Source: Croceibacterium segetis | GTDB lineage: Bacteria > Pseudomonadota > Alphaproteobacteria > Sphingomonadales > Sphingomonadaceae | Assembly: GCF_011320115.1 (NCBI RefSeq) | Contig: NZ_JAANOZ010000004.1 | Coordinates: 62,001-126,000 of the forward strand | Direction: 5' to 3' | Length of the DNA: 64,000 nt | Shown: positions 27,000 to 37,883 of the stretch, in pieces | How positions within the stretch are numbered: position 1 is the first letter of the stretch | Layout: each line of letters begins with the position of its first letter | Notes under the pieces: model-generated | The model's input: only the letters and a program-made list of their open reading frames with translations | Told to the model about the DNA's origin: nothing | Database searches by the model: none | Made by a program: the position numbers and the translations under genes

Positions 27000-27575
27000 A
27001 TGGAAGGGTGCCGCCTCGCCGTGAACGACCTCGCCTGCCGCCGCGGCGAGCGGGTGCTGTTCCGCGGCCTGTCGTTCGAGCTGAAGGCGGGCGAAGTGCT
27101 GCAGGTGGTTGGGCCGAACGGGACCGGCAAGTCGAGCCTGCTGCGGATCCTCGCCGGGCTACTCGGGCCGTTCGCGGGGACGGTCGAGCGGAGCGGCGCG
27201 ATCGGGCTGATCGACGAACGCCCCGCCCTCGACGAGCACTTGCCGCTCGGCCGGGCGCTCGAATTCTGGGCGCGGATCGATGCGCCCTCGCCTCCAGCGC
27301 CGAACCTCGGCCTCGGCGACCTGCTCGACGTGCCGGTGCGCTACCTTTCGACCGGCCAGCGCAAGCGCGCCGCGCTCGCCCGCTTGCTCGGCCAGCAAGC
27401 GGCGGTCTGGCTGCTCGACGAGCCGCTCAACGGCCTCGACGCCGACATGGCGCGCGGATGCGAACAGCTTGTCGCCGGCCATTGCCAGGCCGGCGGCATC
27501 GCCCTCGTCGCGTCGCACCAGCCGTTCGCGCTGCCCGGCCTGAAGACGCTGGCCATTGCGGACTACGCGCCATGA
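27000..27575 (+). CDS. ccmA: Cytochrome c maturation ABC transporter ATP-binding protein CcmA
   Basis: ATPase of the CcmABCD complex that handles heme for attachment to apocytochrome c. Seen: 191 aa, Walker [18 protein letters not shown], the signature motif [16 protein letters not shown], and Walker [16 protein letters not shown]. The ATG at 27000 ([19 protein letters not shown]) fits the family; earlier codons come from the dispersed repeat. It overlaps ccmB by four bases. The other ccm genes are not in the window. Confidence 0.93.
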   Translation: MEGCRLAVNDLACRRGERVLFRGLSFELKAGEVLQVVGPNGTGKSSLLRILAGLLGPFAGTVERSGAIGLIDERPALDEHLPLGRALEFWARIDAPSPPAPNLGLGDLLDVPVRYLSTGQRKRAALARLLGQQAAVWLLDEPLNGLDADMARGCEQLVAGHCQAGGIALVASHQPFALPGLKTLAIADYAP

Positions 27576-28231
27576 GCGCGCTCGGCGTCCTCCTGCGGCG
27601 CGACCTCGCGCAGATGTTCGGCGGCGGGCGGCGCGGCGGAGCATTGCTGCCGGTGCTGTTCTTCGTGGCGACGGCGATGCTGTTCCCGTTCGCGGTCGGA
27701 CCGGACCCGGTGCTGCTGGCGAAAGCCGGCGGCGGGATCGTGTGGGTCGCCGCGCTGCTCGCCGCGATCCTGCCGCTCGACCGCCTGCTCGCGCCCGACC
27801 TAGAGCAAGGCATGTTCGACCAGTTCGCCGTGCGCGGCATCGCCGAGGAAGCGGTGGTGGCGGTGCGCCTCGTCGCCCACTGGCTCAGCTTCGGCCCGCC
27901 GCTGATGCTCGCCGCCCTGCCCGCCGCCGCGCTGCTGGGCTTGCACGCCGACACGCTGCGCACGGTCGAGTGGGGGCTCCTTGCCGGCACCCCCGGCCTC
28001 GCCGCGATCGGCCTGATCATCGCCGCGCTGACCGTCAGCTTGCGCGCCGGAGCGGCGCTCGCCGGCCTGCTGCTGATCCCGCTCGCCGTGCCGCTGCTGA
28101 TCTTCGGCGCCGGCGCGCTTTCGACCGGCGGCGCGAGCGGCCTAGCCCTCACCGCCGCGATCAGCCTGCTGCTGTGCGCGATCACCCCGTTCGCGGGAGG
28201 CGCGGCGATCAGGGCTGCGCGGGAGGGTTAG
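27572..28231 (+). CDS. ccmB: Heme exporter protein CcmB
   Basis: Membrane subunit that partners CcmA in cytochrome c maturation. Seen: 219 aa with about six hydrophobic segments, N-terminal LLRRDLAQMFGGGRRGGALL with the conserved FFVATAMLFPFAVGP, a central PLDRLLAPDLEQGMFDQF, and AALTVSLRAGAALAGLLLIP, all typical of CcmB. The ATG overlaps the ccmA stop (ATGA). The length is the family norm. Confidence 0.94.
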   Translation: MSALGVLLRRDLAQMFGGGRRGGALLPVLFFVATAMLFPFAVGPDPVLLAKAGGGIVWVAALLAAILPLDRLLAPDLEQGMFDQFAVRGIAEEAVVAVRLVAHWLSFGPPLMLAALPAAALLGLHADTLRTVEWGLLAGTPGLAAIGLIIAALTVSLRAGAALAGLLLIPLAVPLLIFGAGALSTGGASGLALTAAISLLLCAITPFAGGAAIRAAREG

Positions 28232-28306
28232 GAAGATGGTCGCCAGATTTGTGCAAACCGGCGAGTGGGTGTATCGTCGGAGACGACAACATTGGGAGAC
28301 GGCGTG

Positions 28307-28711
28307 ATGAAAGGCATGGCGTTCGCTCTCGGCCTGGCCGGAATGCTCTCCGCGATACCGGTGGCTGCGCATCATTCATTCGACAGCGCGTTCGACCGCA
28401 ACAGGACGGTCAAGCTCAGCGGTCGCGTGACCGAGTTCCAGTTCATCAATCCTCATTCGTTCATTATGCTCGCCGTCACCGGTCCTAACGGCCAAACGCA
28501 GGAATGGCACGTGGAGACTACCTCGGCCGGTTCCCTCGCCGCCAATGGCTGGACCGCGCAGAGCATAAAGGCGGGCGAAGAGCTGAAAGTGGAGGGCTGG
28601 CCCGCCCGCAACGGGACGCACTACGCGCGACTCAGTTCGATGCGCCATGCCGACGGCAGCGCGGTCGCGCTGTGGATGCCGCCCGGCCCGACTCCACTCC
28701 CCGGAGGGTAA
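28307..28711 (+). CDS. DUF6152 family exported protein
   Basis: Function unknown. Seen: 134 aa, a signal peptide MKGMAFALGLAGMLSAIPVA followed by AHHSFDSAFDRNRTV, which is the hallmark of this family, then LSGRVTEFQFINPHSFIMLA. The mature protein has about 110 residues predicted to form a small beta fold in the periplasm. The ATG at 28307 has GGGAG nine bases upstream. It is convergent with map (6 bp between stops). Confidence 0.85.
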   Translation: MKGMAFALGLAGMLSAIPVAAHHSFDSAFDRNRTVKLSGRVTEFQFINPHSFIMLAVTGPNGQTQEWHVETTSAGSLAANGWTAQSIKAGEELKVEGWPARNGTHYARLSSMRHADGSAVALWMPPGPTPLPGG

Positions 28712-28717
28712 GGCCGC

Positions 28718-29551
28718 TCAATAGGGCGGCTTATCCAGCCCCTTCGGGCTCAGCGTGAAGATCTCGCAGCCGTCCTCGGTAATCCCGATCGAGTGCTCGA
28801 ACTGCGCCGACAGGCTCTTGTCGCGGGTCACCGCGGTCCAGCCGTCGGATAGCAGCTTCACCCACGGCTTGCCGAGGTTGATCATCGGCTCGATGGTCAT
28901 GAACATGCCTGGGCGTAGCTCGGGCCCGGTGCCGGACTGCGCGGCGTGGACCACCTCGGGCGCGTCGTGGAACAGGCGGCCGAGGCCGTGGCCGCAGAAC
29001 TCGCGCACCACGCCGTAGCGGTGCGCCTCGGCATGGGCCTGGATCGCCGCGCCGATGTCGCCCAGCCGCGCGCCGGGCCGGGCCTGGGCGATGCCGAGCA
29101 TCATGCACTCGTGCGTGACCTCGACCAGCCGACGCGCCTTCAGCGGCACGTCGCCGACGAGGTACATCCGGCTGGTGTCGCCGTGCCAGCCGTCGAGCAG
29201 CGGGGTGACGTCGATGTTGACGATGTCGCCGTCCTTGAGGACCTTGGGCGAAGGAATGCCGTGGCACACCACATGGTTGATCGAGATGCAGCAGGAGTGG
29301 GCGTAGCCGCGATAGCCGAGCGTCGCCGGCACCGCGCCGCCGTCCAGCGTCATCTCGCGGACCACCCGGTCGAGCTCTTCGGTGGAGACGCCGGGCTGCA
29401 CCCGGTTGGCCATCTCGTCGAGGATTTCGGCCGCCAGCCGCCCGGCCTTGCGCATGCCCTCGAACCCTTCGGGCCCATGGAGCTTGATCGTCCCGTCGCG
29501 CAGGACGGTGTCGGCGGAAGTAACGTGCTGGTATTGCGTCATGGGGTCCAT
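28718..29551 (-). CDS. map: Methionine aminopeptidase type I
   Basis: Removes the initiator Met from nascent proteins. Seen: 277 aa, the M24 fold with YRGYAHSCCISINHVVCHGI, metal ligands in DIVNIDVTPLLDGWHGDTSR, FCGHGLGRLFHDAPEVVHAA, and the C-terminal MTIEPMINLG and FEHSIGITEDGCEIFT. The ATG at 29551 gives MDPMTQYQHV; the ATG three codons later is just as likely, and neither has a good ribosome site. It is about 15-20 residues longer at the N-terminus than E. coli Map. Confidence 0.95.
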   Translation of the reverse strand: MDPMTQYQHVTSADTVLRDGTIKLHGPEGFEGMRKAGRLAAEILDEMANRVQPGVSTEELDRVVREMTLDGGAVPATLGYRGYAHSCCISINHVVCHGIPSPKVLKDGDIVNIDVTPLLDGWHGDTSRMYLVGDVPLKARRLVEVTHECMMLGIAQARPGARLGDIGAAIQAHAEAHRYGVVREFCGHGLGRLFHDAPEVVHAAQSGTGPELRPGMFMTIEPMINLGKPWVKLLSDGWTAVTRDKSLSAQFEHSIGITEDGCEIFTLSPKGLDKPPY

Positions 29552-29581
29552 GTAGCGAGCCGGCGGCGAAATTGCGAGGGT

Positions 29582-30421
29582 TCAGCGGACCCGCGAGAAC
29601 GCCGGCTCGTAAGTCGGCTTCACCGCGCCGAGGACCGCCTTGTCGACCCCGAAGGTCAGCTCGTAGGCGCCTTCGGCATAGGGACCGGCCACGTAGGGTC
29701 CGAACCACACGCCGACGCGGTTGAACGTGCGCCCGTTCGACGAGCCGACCAGCACCGTCGCCTCGTCGACGCCGACGCACTTGTCGAACTCGGGCAGTCC
29801 CATGCCCCTGGGCTGGCCCTTGCGCCGCTTGGCCCGCTCGGCGTCCAGCGCCGCGCACAGCTTCTTGCCCAGCGCATCCCCGAGCGCCTTGGGCGAGGTG
29901 AACATCTCGATCGCCGGGAAGCCGCGGCCGACTTTCTTGTCCCACACGATCGTCTCGCGTCCGTAGTTTCCATGCGCGCCGCCGGTGTAAGTCGAGAAGT
30001 CGCCGGTCAGGCTGAGCCAGCCCGGAAGGTTCGCCACGACATTCCATTTTTCGGAGAAGTAGTAGGTGTTGTAGGGGAAGCCGTTGCTCTCCGCCTCTTC
30101 CTTGCCCTTGTTGGCGCTGTCGATGAGCTCCTGCTTGCTCTTCTCGAGCTGGCCTTCGAGCCGCTGCGCCAGCGCGGGGATGTTCCCCGCCGCCGCGGGC
30201 CAGGAATAAGCGAAGCTGTAAAGGTCGTTGGTTTCCTTGACCTCGTTGGCGCCGGTCGGCGCGCCGGTTACGCTGGCGGTGGCGCTGGCCGTGGGCGTGG
30301 CGGAAGCGGTCGCGGTGGCGGTGGCGGTGGCGGTGGGTTGCGGCGCTGCGGGTGTATCGCTGCCCCCCTGGCAGGCCGCGAGAACGAGGCACAGCATGGG
30401 CGAAAACGAGCGCAGCGACAT
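29582..30421 (-). CDS. DUF3298-domain lipoprotein
   Basis: Seen: 279 aa, a lipoprotein signal MSLRSFSPMLCLVLAACQGG with lipobox LAAC, a Thr/Ala/Ser/Pro low-complexity stretch made of repeated TA pairs (residues about 28-50), then a domain with SFAYSWPAAAGNIPALAQRL and the diagnostic TGGAHGNYGRETIVWD motif of the DUF3298/PdaC-like family. The C-terminal VGVWFGPYVAGPYAEGAYEL fits too. Predicted to sit in the periplasm, anchored to a membrane. Some relatives are peptidoglycan deacetylase accessory domains, but no such activity is shown here. The longer upstream frame is antisense to the aminopeptidase gene. Confidence 0.87.
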   Translation of the reverse strand: MSLRSFSPMLCLVLAACQGGSDTPAAPQPTATATATATASATPTASATASVTGAPTGANEVKETNDLYSFAYSWPAAAGNIPALAQRLEGQLEKSKQELIDSANKGKEEAESNGFPYNTYYFSEKWNVVANLPGWLSLTGDFSTYTGGAHGNYGRETIVWDKKVGRGFPAIEMFTSPKALGDALGKKLCAALDAERAKRRKGQPRGMGLPEFDKCVGVDEATVLVGSSNGRTFNRVGVWFGPYVAGPYAEGAYELTFGVDKAVLGAVKPTYEPAFSRVR

Positions 30422-30478
30422 CAGTGACTCCGAACCAAAACTGTTGAGGCCCGGCGGCGCGAACCCTAGGGGGCGCTT

Positions 30479-31861
<1,383 letters not shown>

Positions 31862-31931
31862 CGACACTCCCCGCCCACCGCTTGCCCCATGTGCGGGGGC
31901 AGTCTAACGCCGCCGCGTAGCGAGACACCCT

Positions 31932-32288
31932 TTGGCAGATACGTCCGATATCACTTCCTGGCACAAGCGCGCGCAAGGGCCTTTCGCCCTCGCCGGCCCG
32001 GTCGCGCGCGCCGACGGCTCGATGCCGCTGAGGGGCGACCTTGCGCACATCGGCCTCGCCGGAAAGTACTTCGTGCCGCACTACGCCGTGCCGCAGCCGC
32101 GCACGGTCCTGCCCGGCGGCGCTCCCCTGCTGGCCAGCAGCGATGGCGGAGCGGAAGAACTGTGCACCCTGTTGGAAGGCGACAGTTTCGAGGTTCTCGA
32201 CGTTATCGGGGTGTGGGCCTGGGGTTGCCTCTCGCTCGAAGGACCCGTCGGCTACGTGCTGCTCGACCGGCTGGAGCCGCTCGTCTGA
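31932..32288 (+). CDS. SH3-like domain protein
   Basis: Seen: 118 aa from a TTG at 31932 (LADTSDITSWHKRAQGPFAL). No ATG starts the frame early enough to keep the N-terminal residues, so TTG is chosen with moderate trust. The rest has a bacterial SH3 pattern: VPHYAVPQPRTVLPGGAPLL and FEVLDVIGVWAWGCLSLEGP with a final GYVLLDRLEPLV. Similar modules sit in front of NlpC/P60 peptidases, yet here the domain stands alone with no signal peptide. The argC start overlaps its stop by one base (TGATG), so the two are coupled. Function unknown. Confidence 0.75.
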   Translation: MADTSDITSWHKRAQGPFALAGPVARADGSMPLRGDLAHIGLAGKYFVPHYAVPQPRTVLPGGAPLLASSDGGAEELCTLLEGDSFEVLDVIGVWAWGCLSLEGPVGYVLLDRLEPLV

Positions 32289-33217
32289 TGGCCCGGACGG
32301 TGTTCATCGACGGTGCTGCCGGGACCACCGGGCTGGAGATTCGCGAGCGGCTGCACGGGCGGTCCGAATTCGATCTGGTCGCGCTCGACGACGCCCGGCG
32401 CAAGGAACCGGCCGCGCGCGCCGAGGCGCTCAATGCGGCGGACTTCGCGATCCTCTGCCTGCCCGACGACGCCGCCCGCGAGGCGGTTACGTTGATCGAG
32501 CCCGGCAGCCGGGTGCGGGTGATCGACGCCTCCTCGGCGCATCGCGTGGCGCCGGGCTGGGTGTTCGGCTTTCCCGAGCTCGTCGGCCGCGACACCGTGG
32601 CGCAGGCGGCGCGGGTGTCGAACCCGGGCTGTTATTCGACCGGATTCATCGCCCTGCTTGCGCCGCTCGTCGCCGCCGGGCTTCTCCCTGCAGACTGGCC
32701 GTACACCTGCAACGCCGTCTCCGGCTATTCGGGCGGGGGCAAGACCCTGATCGAGCGCTTTGAGGGCGACCACGATATCGCCTGGCGCGGCTATGCGCTG
32801 GGGCTCGGCCACAAGCACGTGCCCGAAATGCAGCAGTGCTGCGGGCTGGCCATTCCTCCGATTTTCTCGCCCGCGGTTATCCCGGCCCACCGTGGGATGG
32901 TCACGGAAATCCCCCTCCCCCTCGCGGCCATGGCGCGCGCCGCCAGCGCGGAAACGCTGCGGTTTGCCCTGACCGAATTCTACGCCGGCAGCCGCATCAT
33001 CACGATGGGCGAGGAGCCCCTGTTCGGCGAGATCCTGCTGCGCCGCTCGCGCGAACCGTCAGACCGGATGGAGCTGTTCGTGTTCGCCTCCGCTGACGGC
33101 AGCCAGGCGCGGCTCGTCGCGCTGCTCGACAATCTCGGCAAGGGCGCCAGCGGAGCGGCGGTGCAATCGCTCAACCTGATGGCGGGACTCGACGAAACGG
33201 CTGGCCTCAGGCTGTGA
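32288..33217 (+). CDS. argC: N-acetyl-gamma-glutamyl-phosphate reductase, short type
   Basis: NADPH-dependent step of arginine synthesis. Seen: 309 aa, N-terminal Rossmann motif VFIDGAAGTTGLEI, IDASSAHRVAPGWVFGFPEL, and the active-site Cys115 in VSNPGCYSTGFIAL. C-terminal AYALGLGHKHVPEMQ supplies the conserved His region. The length of about 310 marks the second AGPR subfamily, which is shorter than the roughly 340-350 aa first type. The start overlaps the SH3-like gene by one base. Confidence 0.95.
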   Translation: MARTVFIDGAAGTTGLEIRERLHGRSEFDLVALDDARRKEPAARAEALNAADFAILCLPDDAAREAVTLIEPGSRVRVIDASSAHRVAPGWVFGFPELVGRDTVAQAARVSNPGCYSTGFIALLAPLVAAGLLPADWPYTCNAVSGYSGGGKTLIERFEGDHDIAWRGYALGLGHKHVPEMQQCCGLAIPPIFSPAVIPAHRGMVTEIPLPLAAMARAASAETLRFALTEFYAGSRIITMGEEPLFGEILLRRSREPSDRMELFVFASADGSQARLVALLDNLGKGASGAAVQSLNLMAGLDETAGLRL

Positions 33218-33808
<591 letters not shown>

Positions 33809-33875
33809 ATTTCCCGGCCGCGGCGCCGTCGCGGTCCACAACCACACCAGGCTCTACGCTCAAGGAAGGAAGACC

Positions 33876-35285
33876 ATGCCCACCGCAAAGGACATCGTGA
33901 AGCGGATCAAGGACGAGGAGATCGAATGGGTCGATCTTCGCTTCACCGATCCCAAAGGCAAATGGCAGCACCTCTCGATGGTCGCCTCGGCGCTCGATGA
34001 GGACCAGCTCGAGGAAGGCCTGATGTTCGACGGCTCGTCGATCGCCGGCTGGAAGGTGATCAACGAATCCGACATGATCCTCAAGCCCGACCTCACCGAA
34101 GTCTACATGGACCCCTTCAGCGCGACCCCGATGATGATCGTGTTCTGCGACATCGTCGAACCGTCGACCGGCGACTGGTACGCGCGTGACCCGCGCACGA
34201 CCGCGAAGCGGGCCGAAAACTATCTCAAGACCACCGGCCTCGGCGACACCGTCTACGTCGGCCCGGAGGCCGAGTTCTTCATGTTCGACGACGTTCGCTT
34301 CGAGGACGGCTACGCCGGCTCGGGCTTCCAGATCGACGACATCGAGCTGCCGACCAACACCGGCGCAGAGATCGAAGGCGGCAACATGGCGCACCGTCCG
34401 CGCGCCAAGGGCGGCTACTTCCCGGTCGCCCCGGTAGACAGCGCGATGGACATCCGCGGCGAGATGGTCAGCACGATGCTCGAGATGGGCCTGCCGTGCG
34501 ACAAGCACCACCACGAGGTGGCCGCCGCCCAGCACGAGCTGGGCCTCACCTTCGGTACGCTTACCCAGACCGCCGACCGCATGCAGATCTACAAGTACGT
34601 CGTGCACCAGGTCGCCCATGCCTACGGCAAGACGGCGACTTTCATGCCCAAGCCGATCAAGCAGGATAACGGCAGCGGCATGCACACTCACATGTCGATC
34701 TGGGACAAGGGCAAGCCGCTGTTCGCCGGCAACGGCTATGCCGGGCTGTCGGACATGTGCCTCTATTTCATTGGCGGCGTGATCAAGCACGCCAAGGCGC
34801 TCAATGCCTTCACCAATCCGACCACCAACAGCTACAAGCGGCTGGTGCCGGGCTTCGAAGCGCCGGTGCTGCTCGCCTATTCGGCGCGCAACCGTTCGGC
34901 CTCGTGCCGCATTCCCTACGGTGCCGGTGAGAAGGCCAAGCGCGTCGAGTTCCGCTTCCCCGATGCTCTCGCCAACCCGTACCTCGCCTATGCCGCGATG
35001 CTGATGGCCGGTCTCGACGGGGTGCAGAACAAGATCCATCCGGGCGAGGCAATGGACAAGAACCTCTACGATCTGCCCCCGGCCGAGCTGGCCGAGGTGC
35101 CGACCGTCTGCGGTTCGCTCCGCGAAGCGCTCGAATCGCTCCAGGCGGACCACGAGTTCCTGCTCAAGGGCGACGTGTTCACGATGGACCAGATCGAGAG
35201 CTACCTCGAATTGAAATGGGAAGACGTCAGCCGCTGGGAAACCACCCCCAGCCCGGTCGAATTCGACATGTACTACAGCGCCTGA
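33876..35285 (+). CDS. glnA: Glutamine synthetase type I
   Basis: Dodecameric ATP-dependent ligase that assimilates ammonium. Seen: 469 aa, N-terminal beta-grasp domain with [33 protein letters not shown], the catalytic-domain stretches [13 protein letters not shown] and [35 protein letters not shown], and the adenylylation site Tyr398 in [10 protein letters not shown], so activity is probably controlled by GlnE. AAGGAAGGAA lies just before the ATG. A strong terminator follows 28 bp after the stop. Confidence 0.98.
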   Translation: MPTAKDIVKRIKDEEIEWVDLRFTDPKGKWQHLSMVASALDEDQLEEGLMFDGSSIAGWKVINESDMILKPDLTEVYMDPFSATPMMIVFCDIVEPSTGDWYARDPRTTAKRAENYLKTTGLGDTVYVGPEAEFFMFDDVRFEDGYAGSGFQIDDIELPTNTGAEIEGGNMAHRPRAKGGYFPVAPVDSAMDIRGEMVSTMLEMGLPCDKHHHEVAAAQHELGLTFGTLTQTADRMQIYKYVVHQVAHAYGKTATFMPKPIKQDNGSGMHTHMSIWDKGKPLFAGNGYAGLSDMCLYFIGGVIKHAKALNAFTNPTTNSYKRLVPGFEAPVLLAYSARNRSASCRIPYGAGEKAKRVEFRFPDALANPYLAYAAMLMAGLDGVQNKIHPGEAMDKNLYDLPPAELAEVPTVCGSLREALESLQADHEFLLKGDVFTMDQIESYLELKWEDVSRWETTPSPVEFDMYYSA

Positions 35286-35313
35286 TCGCTGGTCCGCGCG
35301 CTAGTCCGCGCGC

Positions 35314-35356
35314 AAAGAGAAGGGCGTCCGGAGCGATCCGGGCGCCCTTTCTCTTT
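35314..35356 (+). terminator. Strong bidirectional terminator after glnA
   Basis: AAAGAGAAGGGCG and CGCCCTTTCTCTTT form a long stem with inner CCGG/CCGG pairing around a short loop; the A-run and T-run flanks make it usable in both directions, so it can also end the convergent gene at 35373-36623. The only clear breaks are single-base bulges or mismatches. Confidence 0.88.
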
Positions 35357-35372
35357 CAGCGCGTCGGTTGAA

Positions 35373-36623
35373 TCAACCGCACGCCCCCGCCGCGCGCATC
35401 GCGACTCCCTTGAGCCCGCCGGGGCACTTGGGCTTGCCGCTTTGCTGCGAAGGCCGGCTGCGCTCCGTCTCATCGCCATCCTCATCCGAGGTGTCGAAGC
35501 CGCCCATGTCCGGCATTCCGAGGATCGTCATGGCGTTCGCGCGGAAACGCACCCGCGCGATCCACTCGGGCTTCCAGGCGAGCTTGGCGTTCGCCGGGCG
35601 CGGCGGAAAAGCGAAGTCGCTCTGCGGCCCGTAGGCGTAGAGGTTGAGCATCATGTTGTCGCCGCCCAGCTTGCGCACTTCCGCGGGGATCGAGCAGCTC
35701 GTCTGGCTCGGCGCCATCACCGTCCGGGCGGCGACCAGCTTGGCCACGGTAGCCGGTGAGAGCCAGTCCTGCAGCGAGCCGCCGAACTGCTGCGTGGCCG
35801 AGGACGTCCACCAGACCATCTCGGCCGCGCCGTTGCGGCCCATGTCCCTGGCGCCCATCGCCCAGGCGTAATAGCCGGTCGCTTCGGGCAGGCCGTTCCA
35901 AGTCAGGCCGAAGGCGCCGCTCGCAAGGGTAGAGGACTTCGGCTGCAGCGCCGGCATGAAGTCACGGTCGAGCTTGAAAGCGATCTCGGGCGAGTAGTTG
36001 CCGGCGATCCGATGGTCACCGCGCAGCGAAGCCGACGACGGGACTTGCTTCGCGTTGCGGCTGTTGGGCCATTCGCCGAAAGTCTTGCTGTTGGCCTGGT
36101 TCACCCGCCAATCGTCGGCCGCGCTGGCCGCGGCGGCGTACAGGCCCGGCGGCATCTGACCCTTGGCCATCTTGGCGAAATCGATCACCACCGGCTGGCC
36201 GGCCGTAGCGTGCTCGCCGCAACCCCAGAAGAGGTACAGCTTGCCGCTCGGCAACTGTCCCTGCTGCGGCCTTTCGGCGGGGCCGCTGGGGGCGCTCTGA
36301 TTCACCGGAGTGATCAGCGGCACCGAAGGGCCGAGCCCGGCCCCTGCCGGCATGAAGTGATCGGCTGCTGGCGCTCCGGTCGCGGCCCGAGAGGATCCGA
36401 GTCGCAGCTGGAGCTCGTGCATCGCCCCGCCCGCTCCGCCACGCAACATCGCCAGCGGGTTGCCGCCCCCCGCGCCCATCGCGGCCATCCCGGACACGGT
36501 CCCCGCATCCATCGTGTAACGCGCGATCGGCCCGGCGGCCTGCTGGGTGGAGGCCGGCATGGCGGCGAGACCGGCAACCAGTGCGGTACCCAGGTACGCC
36601 GCTCGGCGAACAGAGTGCTTCAT
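35373..36623 (-). CDS. Large exported protein of unknown function
   Basis: Not assigned to a named family. Seen: 416 aa, a signal peptide MKHSVRRAAYLGTALVAGLA with cleavage likely after PAST, then a Gly/Met/Ala-rich stretch (GMAAMGAGGGNPLAMLRGGA), and a long globular part with KLYLFWGCGEHATAGQPVVI, a Trp-rich middle (WNGLPEATGYYAWAMGARDM) and an acidic DTSDEDGDETERS segment near the C-terminus. GGAGGGG sits before the ATG. It is divergent from the Met-rich protein gene 196 bp away, so they may share control. Probably a conserved sphingomonad periplasmic protein; no catalytic motif was recognised. Confidence 0.82.
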   Translation of the reverse strand: MKHSVRRAAYLGTALVAGLAAMPASTQQAAGPIARYTMDAGTVSGMAAMGAGGGNPLAMLRGGAGGAMHELQLRLGSSRAATGAPAADHFMPAGAGLGPSVPLITPVNQSAPSGPAERPQQGQLPSGKLYLFWGCGEHATAGQPVVIDFAKMAKGQMPPGLYAAAASAADDWRVNQANSKTFGEWPNSRNAKQVPSSASLRGDHRIAGNYSPEIAFKLDRDFMPALQPKSSTLASGAFGLTWNGLPEATGYYAWAMGARDMGRNGAAEMVWWTSSATQQFGGSLQDWLSPATVAKLVAARTVMAPSQTSCSIPAEVRKLGGDNMMLNLYAYGPQSDFAFPPRPANAKLAWKPEWIARVRFRANAMTILGMPDMGGFDTSDEDGDETERSRPSQQSGKPKCPGGLKGVAMRAAGACG

Positions 36624-36819
36624 TTGGAATTCCCCTCCACAACGGCGACCCGTCGTGGCTAGCGTCTATACCACTCACTGGAACTCCGGTCATTTACCAA
36701 CTGGGGCGGCGCGGCGGCGCCTGGCTTGGGCCAAATCCGGCAAGCGGGGCATCCCATTGGGGCCTTTCGGGGAACCCGCCCGCCGGTCCCCCGGTTCTAG
36801 GCTCCAAGGAGACTCCGCA

Positions 36820-37872
36820 ATGAAGCACCTGCTGTTCGGCGCCGCCGTCATCGCGCTGGCTGTGGCTCCACTGGCCGCCCAAGGTAACGGACACGGCAAG
36901 GGCGGGCCGGGCGGTAGCGGCAAAGCATCCCACGGCCCGGCGATGCAGGGCCCGGCGATGAAAGCGCCGACGATGCACGGTCCGTCGATGAGGGCCAGCG
37001 GCCACGGGAATTTCGCGCGCTCGGCAGGCCCGATGGCGCCGACCATGAAGGCTGTAGGGCCTCCGCATGGGAATCGGAAGGTGAACGCACCCGGAAAAGC
37101 GCAAGGCCCAGCGAAACAGACCGACCGTGGCCGATCAGCCGCGGCGCATGCTGACAAGCCCGCCCAGTCGCCCGACAAGACCAAGCGGAACGGTGCGAAC
37201 GAGAAAATGGCCAAGGCGGCCGGGCCCGGCGTCAAGGTGCTCGAGGATGGCCGCCGTTACTACTCGGACCGCAGTGCCCACGAGTCATTCGATGTCGCCG
37301 CCGTTCGCCTCCGCCCGATCGACGGCTGCCCGCCCGGCCTTGCCAAGAAGAACAACGGCTGCATGCCGCCGGGTCTGGCGAAGCAGCGCCTCTACCAACC
37401 CGGCTGGTGGGGCCTGACGGACCTCGCAGGCGGCCCCTACGCCTACGACGACGGCTACCTGCTGCGACTCAACGGTGACCGGGTGGCGAGCTACGTACCG
37501 CTGCTCGGCGGCGCCCTCTCGCCGGGCAACATCTGGCCAAGCATGTACGCACCGGTGACAGTCCCCGAATACTACGCCGATTATTACGATCTCGGCCCGC
37601 CGGGCGGCTACCGTTATGCCGACGATGTCCTCTACCGGGTCGATCCGTCGACTTCGGCGATCACTTCGATTGCCGCACTTTTGACCGGCGACAACTTCCA
37701 GATCGGCTCGCCGCTGCCGGCGGGATACGACGTCTACAACGTCCCCTATCCCTATCGCAGCCAGTACGTTGACGGGCCCGACGCCCGATACCGTTACGGC
37801 GACGGCTATATCTACCAAGTCGATCCAACGACGCAGCTGGTGACAGCGGCGATCGACCTGCTGGCCGGTTGA
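36820..37872 (+). CDS. Exported Met-rich repeat protein with RcnB-like CPPGLAKK motifs
   Basis: Function unknown. Seen: 350 aa, signal peptide MKHLLFGAAVIALAVAPLAA, then a basic low-complexity region with a five-residue Met repeat (GPAMQ GPAMK APTMH GPSMR). Next comes a paired motif CPPGLAKK...CMPPGLAKQ, seen in RcnB-type and other alphaproteobacterial exported proteins. The C-terminal half holds three related repeats of about 28 residues (YAYDDGYLLRLNGDRV, YRYADDVLYRVDPSTS, YRYGDGYIYQVDPTTQ). AAGGAG precedes the ATG at 36820. The fasciclin lipoprotein begins 11 bp downstream, so they are probably co-transcribed. The Met/His repeat could bind copper or another metal; that is speculation. Confidence 0.82.
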   Translation: MKHLLFGAAVIALAVAPLAAQGNGHGKGGPGGSGKASHGPAMQGPAMKAPTMHGPSMRASGHGNFARSAGPMAPTMKAVGPPHGNRKVNAPGKAQGPAKQTDRGRSAAAHADKPAQSPDKTKRNGANEKMAKAAGPGVKVLEDGRRYYSDRSAHESFDVAAVRLRPIDGCPPGLAKKNNGCMPPGLAKQRLYQPGWWGLTDLAGGPYAYDDGYLLRLNGDRVASYVPLLGGALSPGNIWPSMYAPVTVPEYYADYYDLGPPGGYRYADDVLYRVDPSTSAITSIAALLTGDNFQIGSPLPAGYDVYNVPYPYRSQYVDGPDARYRYGDGYIYQVDPTTQLVTAAIDLLAG

Positions 37873-37883
37873 GGAGCGCAGTC

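Noticed and set aside
26405-28231. 608-codon plus-strand frame running through the intergenic repeats into ccmB
   Set aside because: It is ccmB extended upstream through the ccmA region in the wrong frame; the true ccmB start overlaps ccmA at 27572.
31883-31901. TGCCCC/GGGGCA stem after the leucyl aminopeptidase gene
   Set aside because: Six pairs but no T-run after it; could be chance in GC-rich DNA.
36768-36800. GGAAC...CGGTT pair upstream of the Met-rich protein, similar to an EcfG stress promoter
   Set aside because: The -10 element reads CGGTT and not CGTT and the spacing is off by one; too weak to call.
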